Below are positions 40,366-51,741 of a stretch of DNA of 64,000 nt, one piece after another. The notes under the pieces are model-generated. The model was not told the DNA's origin, did not search any database, and saw nothing but the letters and a program-made list of their open reading frames with translations. Position 1 is the stretch's first letter. Every line of letters begins with the position of its first letter. The stretch comes from Globodera rostochiensis (taxonomy: Eukaryota > Nematoda > Chromadorea > Rhabditida > Heteroderidae): assembly GCA_018350325.1 (NCBI GenBank), contig JAEVLN010000007.1, positions 4,135,804-4,199,803 on the forward strand, in the 5' to 3' direction. The translations under genes and the position numbers were made by a program.

Positions 40366-40478
40366 GTCGTGCAGTGATTGCTCGCGCCAAAACCACTCGA
40401 CAGGCAGCCGGCGGCAATCGCAAAAGCCGTCGTGGCATTTTGCGCACGAAAGCGGTGGCCGCCGATGCCGACAAATAA

Positions 40479-41052
40479 ACTTTGAGAGGGTATTTAATGG
40501 AATTTAATGTTTAAACTTTTTGAATTTAACTCTTCAGCTGAGATGCAGAGAATATCGGCGACAAAATATGATCAATTGGAAGATTATACTCAATTAACAT
40601 AATAAGCAGAGCTGCTCGAGACTTAAAACTTGCCGAGATTCGAGACCAAAAAGCCAAGATTTTTGAAAGACGAAAGAGCAAAAACAAAATCATATTTAGC
40701 TATTTATTTTTTGTATCGATGGTTCGAATTCGGAGAGATTCGGATTGATTTTGTCCAAAAATGGGGGCAACAAACTTTAAAAGTCATGGTTTAGCTCAAG
40801 AGGACCCAAAAAATAAGCAAGAAACAATGAATATTTGATCATCATCATTAAGAAAGATCGCATGATTGGAAAATGCGCTTTTTTTGATCAGAGCTGACAT
40901 TTGTGAAACAATGATCTTTTGCGCTTTAAAATGATGTTGAACAAGATTTTATGATTTTCTAGGGTCAATATTTGCAAATTAGAATTCCTAACCCACCGAA
41001 CAGTTCTTGCGAAATTTGATAAGTCTTATGCTTTAATCAAAATTAAGAATTT
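40479..41052. other. No gene seen
   Basis: AT-rich. It contains a fragment resembling MITE ends (AGAGCTGCTCGAGACTTAAA near 40608). Confidence 0.5.
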
Positions 41053-41971
41053 CGGAGACGAGTTATCTTAAAATAAATTATTTATTATAGTTGATTCAAT
41101 TTATATTTTTTCCAAGCTGTTTCCAAAAGAATGCATCCCGTAAAATTTCTGGAGTAAAAATTCGAATTATCATTAGGCCAAAATTATTTTCGGAGACAAG
41201 TTATCTTAAAATAAATTATTTATTATAGTTGAATCAATTTATATTTTTTCCAAGCTATTTCCAAAAGAATGCATCCCGTAAAATTTCTGGAGTAAAAATT
41301 CGAATTATCATTAGGCCAAAATTATTTTCGGAGACAAGTTATCTTAAAATAAATTATTTATTATAGTTGAATCAATTTATATTTTTTCCAAGCTGTTTCC
41401 AAAAGAATGCATCCCGTAAAATTTCTGGAGTAAAAATTCGAATTATCATTAGGCCAAAATTATTTTCGGAGACAAGTTATCTTAAAATAAATTATTTATT
41501 ATAGTTGAATCAATTTATATTTTTTCCAAGCTGTTTCCAAAAGAATGCATCCCGTAAAATTTCTGGAGTAAAAATTCGAATTATCATTAGGCCAAAATTA
41601 TTTTCGGAGACAAGTTATCTTAAAATAAATTATTTATTATAGTTGAATCAATTTATATTTTTTCCAAGCTGTTTCCAAAAGAATGCATCCCGTAAAATTT
41701 CTGGAGTAAAAATTCGAATTATCATTAGGCCAAAATTATTTTCGGAGACAAGTTATCTTAAAATAAATTATTTATTATAGTTGAATCAATTTATATTTTT
41801 TCCAAGCTGTTTCCAAAAGAATGCATCCCGTAAAATTTCTGGAGTAAAAATTCGAATTATCATTAGGCCAAAATTATTTTCGGAGACAAGTTATCTTAAA
41901 ATAAATTATTTATTATAGTTGAATCAATTTATATTTTTTCCAAGCTGTTTCCAAAAGAATGCATCCCGTAA
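41053..41971. repeat. 138-bp tandem repeat, about 6.7 copies
   Basis: The unit contains GAGACAAGTTATCTTAAAAT and CCAAGCTGTTTCCAAAAGAA; spacing of CGGAGACAAG is exactly 138 bp (41191, 41329, 41467 and onward). Copies are almost identical. The last copy joins directly to the 538-bp satellite at about 41972. Confidence 0.95.
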
Positions 41972-44900
41972 AAACTTGAATTTCGGACCAGATTGAAGGA
42001 AGTTGTTCGCCGCCAAAGCGTTTACCATTTCACTGGCCATATTCAAAATACATTGGCAGTGTTTTCTATTTTGTATTCATTAGCCGTTATTGTTGACCCT
42101 TATAGAATCTAGTCGCTAAAAGATATACTGTTGAAAATTCAATGCAATAATCTCTCGAACTCTCTGGCCTTTCCTAAAAATATTTCAGCATTCTAAGCGT
42201 TATTTCTTTATTATACCATATATTTGATCTCTGCAAAGTGCATTCATTCAAGTCTAGTCAGTTACACTATCCAAATAGCTGGACCTACTATGTACCGATA
42301 CATTCTGATGGTTATTTGTTATGTTGAATATTTGCCAATAAGGTTCAATTTAACGAATTCAATCAGCGACTCACCTGAGTAATGCCTGAGTAAATTGTCA
42401 ACATTTTTGGCCAATGGCCAAAGCCCATAAGTTTTTTGTTCTTTGTCCAATCGCAACGCTGAAACATATCGACAGCATCTCCACATCGAGTGCTTCCGTT
42501 TGGCATAAAAAACCAGCAATTCGGACCAGATTGAAGGAAGTTGTTCGCCGCCAAAGCGTTTACCATTTCACTGGCCATATTCAAAATACATTGGCAGTGT
42601 TTTCTATTTTGTATTCATTAGCCGTTATTGTAGACCCTTATAGAATCTAGTCGCTAAATGATATACTGTTGAAAATTCAATGCAATAATCTCTCGAACTC
42701 TCTGGCCTTTCCTAAAAATATTTCAGCATTCTAAGCGTTATTTCTTTATTATACCATATATTTGATCTCTGCAAAGTGCATTCATTCAAGTCTAGTCAGT
42801 TACACTATCCAAATAGCTGGACCTACTATGTACCGATACATTCTGATGGTTATTTGTTATGTTGAATATTTGCCAATAAGGTTCAATTTAACGAATTCAA
42901 TCAGCGACTCACCTGAGTAATGCCTGAGTAAATTGTCAACATTTTTGGCCAATGGCCAAAGCCCATAACTTTTTTGTTCTTTGTCCAATCGCAACGCTGA
43001 AACGTATCGACAGCATCTCCACATCGAGTGCTTCCGTTTGGCATAAAAAACCAGCAATTCGGACCAGATTGAAGGAAGTTGTTCGCCGCCAAAGCGTTTA
43101 CCATTTCACTGGCCATATTCAAAATACATTGGCAGTGTTTTCTATTTTGTATTCATTAGCCGTTATTGTTGACCCTTATAGAATCTAGTCGCTAAAAGAT
43201 ATACTGTTGAAAATTCAATGCAATAATCTCTCGAACTCTCTGGCCTTTCCTAAAAATATTTCAGCATTCTAAGCGTTATTTCTTTATTATACCATATATT
43301 TGATCTCTGCAAAGTGCATTCATTCAAGTCTAGTCAGTTACACTATCCAAATAGCTGGACCTACTATGTACCGATACATTCTGATGGTTATTTGTTATGT
43401 TGAATATTTGCCAATAAGGTTCAATTTAACGAATTCAATCAGCGACTCACCTGAGTAATGCCTGAGTAAATTGTCAACATTTTTGGCCAATGGCCAAAGC
43501 CCATAAGTTTTTTGTTCTTTGTCCAATCGCAACGCTGAAACATATCGACAGCATCTCCACATCGAGTGCTTCCGTTTGGCATAAAAAACCAGCAATTCGG
43601 ACCAGATTGAAGGAAGTTGTTCGCCGCCAAAGCGTTTACCATTTCACTGGCCATATTCAAAATACATTGGCAGTGTTTTCTATTTTGTATTCATTAGCCG
43701 TTATTGTTGACCCTTATAGAATCTAGTCGCTAAAAGAAATACTGTTGAAAATTCAATGCAATAATCTCTCGAACTCTCTGGCCTTTCCTAAAAATATTTC
43801 AGCATTCTAAGCGTTATTTCTTTATTATACCATATATTTGATCTCTGCAAAGTGCATTCATTCAAGTCTAGTCAGTTACACTATCCAAATAGCTGGACCT
43901 ACTATGTACCGATACATTCTGATGGTTATTTGTTATGTTGAATATTTGCCAATAAGGTTCAATTTAACGAATTCAATCAGCGACTCACCTGAGTAATGCC
44001 TGAGTAAATTGTCAACATTTTTGGCCAATGGCCAAAGCCCATAACTTTTTTGTTCTTTGTCCAATCGCAACGCTGAAACGTATCGACAGCATCTCCACAT
44101 CGAGTGCTTCCGTTTGGCATAAAAAACCAGCAATTCGGACCAGATTGAAGGAAGTTGTTCGCCGCCAAAGCGTTTACCATTTCACTGGCCATATTCAAAA
44201 TACATTGGCAGTGTTTTCTATTTTGTATTCATTAGCCGTTATTGTTGACCCTTATAGAATCTAGTCGCTAAAAGATATACTGTTGAAAATTCAATGCAAT
44301 AATCTCTCGAACTCTCTGGCCTTTCCTAAAAATATTTCAGCATTCTAAGCGTTATTTCTTTATTATACCATATATTTGATCTCTGCAAAGTGCATTCATT
44401 CAAGTCTAGTCAGTTACACTATCCAAATAGCTGGACCTACTATGTACCGATACATTCTGATGGTTATTTGTTATGTTGAATATTTGCCAATAAGGTTCAA
44501 TTTAACGAATTCAATCAGCGACTCACCTGAGTAATGCCTGAGTAAATTGTCAACATTTTTGGCCAATGGCCAAAGCCCATAACTTTTTTGTTCTTTGTCC
44601 AATCGCAACGCTGAAACGTATCGACAGCATCTCCACATCGAGTGCTTCCGTTTGGCATAAAAAACCAGCAATTCGGACCAGATTGAAGGAAGTTGTTCGC
44701 CGCCAAAGCGTTTACCATTTCACTGGCCATATTCAAAATACATTGGCAGTGTTTTCTATTTTGTATTCATTAGCCGTTATTGTTGACCCTTATAGAATCT
44801 AGTCGCTAAAAGATATACTGTTGAAAATTCAATGCAATAATCTCTCGAACTCTCTGGCCTTTCCTAAAAATATTTCAGCATTCTAAGCGTTATTTCTTTA

Positions 44901-47900
44901 TTATACCATATATTTGATCTCTGCAAAGTGCATTCATTCAAGTCTAGTCAGTTACACTATCCAAATAGCTGGACCTACTATGTACCGATACATTCTGATG
45001 GTTATTTGTTATGTTGAATATTTGCCAATAAGGTTCAATTTAACGAATTCAATCAGCGACTCACCTGAGTAATGCCTGAGTAAATTGTCAACATTTTTGG
45101 CCAATGGCCAAAGCCCATAACTTTTTTGTTCTTTGTCCAATCGCAACGCTGAAACGTATCGACAGCATCTCCACATCGAGTGCTTCCGTTTGGCATAAAA
45201 AACCAGCAATTCGGACAAGATTGAAGGAAGTTGTTCGCCGCCAAAGCGTTTACTACCCTTTCCTTTCCCCAAAAAAATTTAAAAAAAAGGGTTTTTTTTT
45301 TAAAATTTGGTTTTTGGGCCCCCCAAAAAAACCCCTTTTTTTAAAAAAAAAAAATTTTTAACCCCTTTTTTTTTAAAAAATTTTTTTTAAAATTTTTAAA
45401 TTTTTTTAAAAAATTTTTGGGAAATTTTTAAATTTTTAAAAAAAAATTTTTTTTTTAAAAAGGGAAATTTTTTAAAAAAGGGGGCCTTTCAAAAAAAAAC
45501 CCCCCCCCTTTTTTTAAAAATTTTTTTTTTCCGCCCCTTTTTTTTTTTTAAAACTTTTTTAAAAAGGTTTTTTGGAAAAAAAAAAACCCCCAAAAAATTT
45601 TTCCCCCCTTTTTAAAAAAAAGGGTTTTTAATTTTTATTTTTTATTTTTTTTGGGGTTTTTTCCCTTTAGGTTTTTAAAAAAAAAGGGAAAATTTAAAAA
45701 ATTTTTTGGTTTTTAAAAATTTTTTTAAAAATTTTTTTTTCCCCCCCCTTTGGTTTAAAATTTTTCTTTTGGCCCTTCCAAAACCCCCAAATTTTTTCTT
45801 TGTCCCCAAAAATTTTTTTTTTTTTCCCCCCTTTTTTTTAAAAAACGAATTCCGCAATTCAAATATTGGCGTTTTTATATTTTAGCCGTTATTGTTACCT
45901 TATAGAATCTATTCGCTAAAAGATAATGTTGAAATCAAACTTCGACTGCTTTCATCAATATTTCAATTCTTGCTTTTTCTTTTTAAATATTTCCCTTGTT
46001 GATTCTTTAAAATCAACCTAAAATTCTGGAAATTCACATACATTCTGAAGTTCTTATTTAAAAATTTTTGCCATTAAGGTTATTTTTATATCATAATACT
46101 GCAAATGCTTTTATAATTTGCATGCCAAATGCCAAAATTTTGTTCATTTGCCAATGGGGAAAATTTGCCAAGTCCAATTTCCGTTAATACGACCCCATTG
46201 AATTGGAAATTTCTTTAAAACGTACCATCTTCTGAAGGTTATTTGTTATGTGAATATTTGCCAATAAGGTTCAATTTAACGAATTCACAGCGACTCACCT
46301 GAGTAATGCCTGAGTTAAATTGTCAACATTTTGGCCAATGGCCAACCCATAACTTTTTTGGTTCTTTGTCCAATCGCAACGCTGAACACGTATCGACAGC
46401 ATCCACATCGAGTGCTTCCGTTTGGCATAAAAAACCAGCAATTCGGACCAGATTGAGGAAGGTTCGCCGCCAAAAGCGTTTACCATATTGGCCATATTCA
46501 AAATACATTGGCAGTGTTTTCTATTTTGTATTCATTAGCCGTTATTGTAGACCCTTATAGAATCTAGTCGCTAAAAGATATACTGTTGAAAATTCAATGC
46601 AATAATCTCTCGAACTCTCTGGCCTTTCCTAAAAATATTTCAGCATTCTAAGCGTTATTTCTTTATTATACCATATATTTGATCTCTGCAAAGTGCATTC
46701 ATTCAAGTCTAGTCAGTTACACTATCCAAATAGCTGGACCTACTATGTACCGATACATTCTGATGGTTATTTGTTATGTTGAATATTTGCCAATAAGGTT
46801 CAATTTAACGAATTCAATCAGCGACTCACCTGAGTAATGCCTGAGTAAATTGTCAACATTTTTGGCCAATGGCCAAAGCCCATAACTTTTTTGTTCTTTG
46901 TCCAATCGCAACGCTGAAACGTATCGACAGCATCTCCACATCGAGTGCTTCCGTTTGGCATAAAAAACCAGCAATTCGGACCAGATTGAAGGAAGTTGTT
47001 CGCCGCCAAAGCGTTTACCATTTCACTGGCCATATTCAAAATACATTGGCAGTGTTTTCTATTTTGTATTCATTAGCCGTTATTGTAGACCCTTATAGAA
47101 TCTAGTCGCTAAAAGATATACTGTTGAAAATTCAATGCAATAATCTCTCGAACTCTCTGGCCTTTCCTAAAAATATTTCAGCATTCTAAGCGTTATTTCT
47201 TTATTATACCATATATTTGATCTCTGCAAAGTGCATTCATTCAAGTCTAGTCAGTTACACTATCCAAATAGCTGGACCTACTATGTACCGATACATTCTG
47301 ATGGTTATTTGTTATGTTGAATATTTGCCAATAAGGTTCAATTTAACGAATTCAATCAGCGACTCACCTGAGTAATGCCTGAGTAAATTGTCAACATTTT
47401 TGGCCAATGGCCAAAGCCCATAACTTTTTTGTTCTTTGTCCAATCGCAACGCTGAAACGTATCGACAGCATCTCCACATCGAGTGCTTCCGTTTGGCATA
47501 AAAAACCAGCAATTCGGACCAGATTGAAGGAAGTTGTTCGCCGCCAAAGCGTTTACCATTTCACTGGCCATATTCAAAATACATTGGCAGTGTTTTCTAT
47601 TTTGTATTCATTAGCCGTTATTGTAGACCCTTATAGAATCTAGTCGCTAAAAGATATACTGTTGAAAATTCAATGCAATAATCTCTCGAACTCTCTGGCC
47701 TTTCCTAAAAATATTTCAGCATTCTAAGCGTTATTTCTTTATTATACCATATATTTGATCTCTGCAAAGTGCATTCATTCAAGTCTAGTCAGTTACACTA
47801 TCCAAATAGCTGGACCTACTATGTACCGATACATTCTGATGGTTATTTGTTATGTTGAATATTTGCCAATAAGGTTCAATTTAACGAATTCAATCAGCGA

Positions 47901-50900
47901 CTCACCTGAGTAATGCCTGAGTAAATTGTCAACATTTTTGGCCAATGGCCAAAGCCCATAACTTTTTTGTTCTTTGTCCAATCGCAACGCTGAAACGTAT
48001 CGACAGCATCTCCACATCGAGTGCTTCCGTTTGGCATAAAAAACCAGCAATTCGGACCAGATTGAAGGAAGTTGTTCGCCGCCAAAGCGTTTACCATTTC
48101 ACTGGCCATATTCAAAATACATTGGCAGTGTTTTCTATTTTGTATTCATTAGCCGTTATTGTAGACCCTTATAGAATCTAGTCGCTAAAAGATATACTGT
48201 TGAAAATTCAATGCAATAATCTCTCGAACTCTCTGGCCTTTCCTAAAAATATTTCAGCATTCTAAGCGTTATTTCTTTATTATACCATATATTTGATCTC
48301 TGCAAAGTGCATTCATTCAAGTCTAGTCAGTTACACTATCCAAATAGCTGGACCTACTATGTACCGATACATTCTGATGGTTATTTGTTATGTTGAATAT
48401 TTGCCAATAAGGTTCAATTTAACGAATTCAATCAGCGACTCACCTGAGTAATGCCTGAGTAAATTGTCAACATTTTTGGCCAATGGCCAAAGCCCATAAC
48501 TTTTTTGTTCTTTGTCCAATCGCAACGCTGAAACGTATCGACAGCATCTCCACATCGAGTGCTTCCGTTTGGCATAAAAAACCAGCAATTCGGACCAGAT
48601 TGAAGGAAGTTGTTCGCCGCCAAAGCGTTTACCATTTCACTGGCCATATTCAAAATACATTGGCAGTGTTTTCTATTTTGTATTCATTAGCCGTTATTGT
48701 AGACCCTTATAGAATCTAGTCGCTAAAAGATATACTGTTGAAAATTCAATGCAATAATCTCTCGAACTCTCTGGCCTTTCCTAAAAATATTTCAGCATTC
48801 TAAGCGTTATTTCTTTATTATACCATATATTTGATCTCTGCAAAGTGCATTCATTCAAGTCTAGTCAGTTACACTATCCAAATAGCTGGACCTACTATGT
48901 ACCGATACATTCTGATGGTTATTTGTTATGTTGAATATTTGCCAATAAGGTTCAATTTAACGAATTCAATCAGCGACTCACCTGAGTAATGCCTGAGTAA
49001 ATTGTCAACATTTTTGGCCAATGGCCAAAGCCCATAACTTTTTTGTTCTTTGTCCAATCGCAACGCTGAAACGTATCGACAGCATCTCCACATCGAGTGC
49101 TTCCGTTTGGCATAAAAAACCAGCAATTCGGACCAGATTGAAGGAAGTTGTTCGCCGCCAAAGCGTTTACCATTTCACTGGCCATATTCAAAATACATTG
49201 GCAGTGTTTTCTATTTTGTATTCATTAGCCGTTATTGTAGACCCTTATAGAATCTAGTCGCTAAAAGATATACTGTTGAAAATTCAATGCAATAATCTCT
49301 CGAACTCTCTGGCCTTTCCTAAAAATATTTCAGCATTCTAAGCGTTATTTCTTTATTATACCATATATTTGATCTCTGCAAAGTGCATTCATTCAAGTCT
49401 AGTCAGTTACACTATCCAAATAGCTGGACCTACTATGTACCGATACATTCTGATGGTTATTTGTTATGTTGAATATTTGCCAATAAGGTTCAATTTAACG
49501 AATTCAATCAGCGACTCACCTGAGTAATGCCTGAGTAAATTGTCAACATTTTTGGCCAATGGCCAAAGCCCATAACTTTTTTGTTCTTTGTCCAATCGCA
49601 ACGCTGAAACGTATCGACAGCATCTCCACATCGAGTGCTTCAATTTGGCATAAAAAACCAGCAATTCGGACCAGATTGAAGGAAGTTGTTCGCCGCCAAA
49701 GCGTTTACCATTTCACTGGCCATATTCAAAATACATTGGCAGTGTTTTCTATTTTGTATTCATTAGCCGTTATTGTAGACCCTTATAGAATCTAGTCGCT
49801 AAAAGATATACTGTTGAAAATTCAATGCAATAATCTTTCGAACTCTCTGGCCTTTCCTAAAAATATTTCAGCATTCTAAGCGTTATTTCTTTATTATACC
49901 ATATATTTGATCTCTGCAAAGTGCATTCATTCAAGTCTAGTCAGTTACACTATCCAAATAGCTGGACCTACTATGTACCGATACATTCTGATGGTTATTT
50001 GTTATGTTGAATATTTGCCAATAAGGTTCAATTTAACGAATTCAATCAGCGACTCACCTGAGTAATGCCTGAATAAATTGTCAACATTTTTGGCCAATGG
50101 CCAAAGCCCATAACTTTTTTGTTCTTTGTCCAATCGCAACGCTGAAACGTATCGACAGCATCTCCACATCGAGTGCTTCAATTTGGCATAAAAAACCAGC
50201 AATTCGGACCAGATTGAAGGAAGTTGTTCGCCGCCAAAGCGTTTACCATTTCACTGGCCATATTCAAAATACATTGGCAGTGTTTTCTATTTTGTATTCA
50301 TTAGCCGTTATTGTAGACCCTTATAGAATCTAGTCGCTAAAAGATATACTGTTGAAAATTCAATGCAATAATCTCTCGAACTCTCGGGCCTTTCCTAAAA
50401 ATATTTCAGCATTCTAAGCGTTATTTCTTTATTATACCATATATTTGATCTCTGCAAAGTGCATTCATTCAAGTCTAGTCAGTTACACTATCCAAATAGC
50501 TGGACCTACTATGTACCGATACATTCTGATGGTTATTTGTTATGTTGAATATTTGCCAATAAGGTTCAATTTAACGAATTCAATCAGCGACTCACCTGAG
50601 TAATGCCTGAGTAAATTGTCAACATTTTTGGCCAATGGCCAAAGCCCATAACTTTTTTGTTCTTTGTCCAATCGCAACGCTGAAACGTATCGACAGCATC
50701 TCCACATCGAGTGCTTCCGTTTGGCATAAAAAACCAGCAATTCGGACCAGATTGAAGGAAATTGTTCGCCGCCAAAGTGTTTACCATTTCATTGGCCATA
50801 TTCAAAATACATTGGCAGTGTTTTCTATTTTGTATTCATTAGCCGTTATTGTAGACCCTTATAGAATCTAGTCGCTAAAAGATATACTGTTGAAAATTCA

Positions 50901-51583
50901 ATGCAATAATCTCTCGAACTCTCTGGCCTTTCCTAAAAATATTTCAGCATTCTAAGCGTTATTTCTTTATTATACCATATATTTGATCTCTGCAAAGTGC
51001 ATTCATTCAAGTCTAGTCAGTTACACTATCCAAATAGCTGGACCTACTATGTACCGATACATTCTGATGGTTATTTGTTATGTTGAATATTTGCCAATAA
51101 GGTTCAATTTAACGAATTCAATCAGCGACTCACCTGAGTAATGCCTGAGTAAATTGTCAACATTTTTGGCCAATGGCCAAAGCCCATAACTTTTTTGTTC
51201 TTTGTCCAATCGCAACGCTGAAACGTATCGACAGCATCTCCACATCGAGTGCTTCAATTTGGCATAAAAAACCAGCAATTCGGACCAGATTGAAGGAAGT
51301 TGTTCGCCGCCAAAGCGTTTACCATTTCACTGGCCATATTCAAAATACATTGGCAGTGTTTTCTATTTTGTATTCATTAGCCGTTATTGTAGACCCTTAT
51401 AGAATCTAGTCGCTAAAAGATATACTGTTGAAAATTCAATGCAATAATCTTTCGAACTCTCTGGCCTTTCCTAAAAATATTTCAGCATTCTAAGCGTTAT
51501 TTCTTTATTATACCATATATTTGATCTCTGCAAAGTGCATTCATTCAAGTCTAGTCAGTTACACTATCCAAATAGCTGGACCT
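41972..51583. repeat. 538-bp satellite array, about 16 whole or partial units
   Basis: Matching points recur every 538 bp (42414, 42952, 43490, 44028, 44566, 45104, then 46869 to 51173). Units are about 99% identical. Each minus-strand unit carries an ATG-started frame of about 71 codons (CWFFMPNGSTRCGDAVDTFQ in the middle), then ACTCAG|GTGAGT, a perfect splice donor, and an AATAAA about 180 bases further. The plus strand also has an open frame (78 codons), so openness alone proves nothing. The array begins and ends mid-unit and is broken at 45255-46235. Confidence 0.97.
45255..46235. other. Homopolymer block and degraded units: likely bad sequence
   Basis: From 45255 to about 45845 the sequence is almost only runs of A, T, C or G joined end to end, unlike anything else here. 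Then comes a stretch that drifts in and out of the satellite, and one unit (46236-46560) with many single-base and few-base deletions. This looks like poorly corrected long-read sequence in a collapsed satellite, not biology. Confidence 0.75.
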
Positions 51584-51741
51584 AATTCGTAAAAGGCAAA
51601 AAAAATTCGTAAAAAGTAATCCGTAATTCTTAACAGCCAAAACGCCGTAAAAGTAAGTAATTCGTAATTCGTAATTCGTAATTACGAGCACCCCTGTTCC
51701 AGATCACAACATTTGAATATACGCGTCAACACGCCACAACA

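Larger units (their letters stand above)
37941..40478 (+). pseudogene. Otx/paired-like homeobox gene 2 (tandem paralogue, premature stop)
   Basis: Exons 37941-38063 and 38733-38807 encode MRFSRDQLNMLERAF, QKTHYPDCFEREN and WFQNRRAKDRR, again split between homeodomain residues 46 and 47. Exon 2 has the same length as in gene 1 (75 nt). Residue 47 is Arg and residue 50 is Gln. A plausible exon 3 (39141-39225) has the right phase and an Ala-rich then basic frame like gene 1, but its fourth codon is TAA, roughly where gene 1 has CAA. Exon 4 (40354-40478) is 125 nt, as in gene 1, with a full basic tail (KGRRRAVIARAK). As read, translation stops after about 69 residues. It may be a pseudogene, a short homeodomain-only protein, or splice differently in exon 3. 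A TATAAAAAAG sequence lies about 20 bases before the ATG. Confidence 0.7.

Noticed and set aside
45675..45857. Lysine/glycine/phenylalanine frame in the homopolymer block
   Set aside because: The block appears to be defective sequence; the frame is A, T and G runs.
42414..51409. Repeated plus-strand frame of 78 codons in each 538-bp unit
   Set aside because: It overlaps the minus-strand frame, lacks splice or domain features, and is open only because units are nearly identical.
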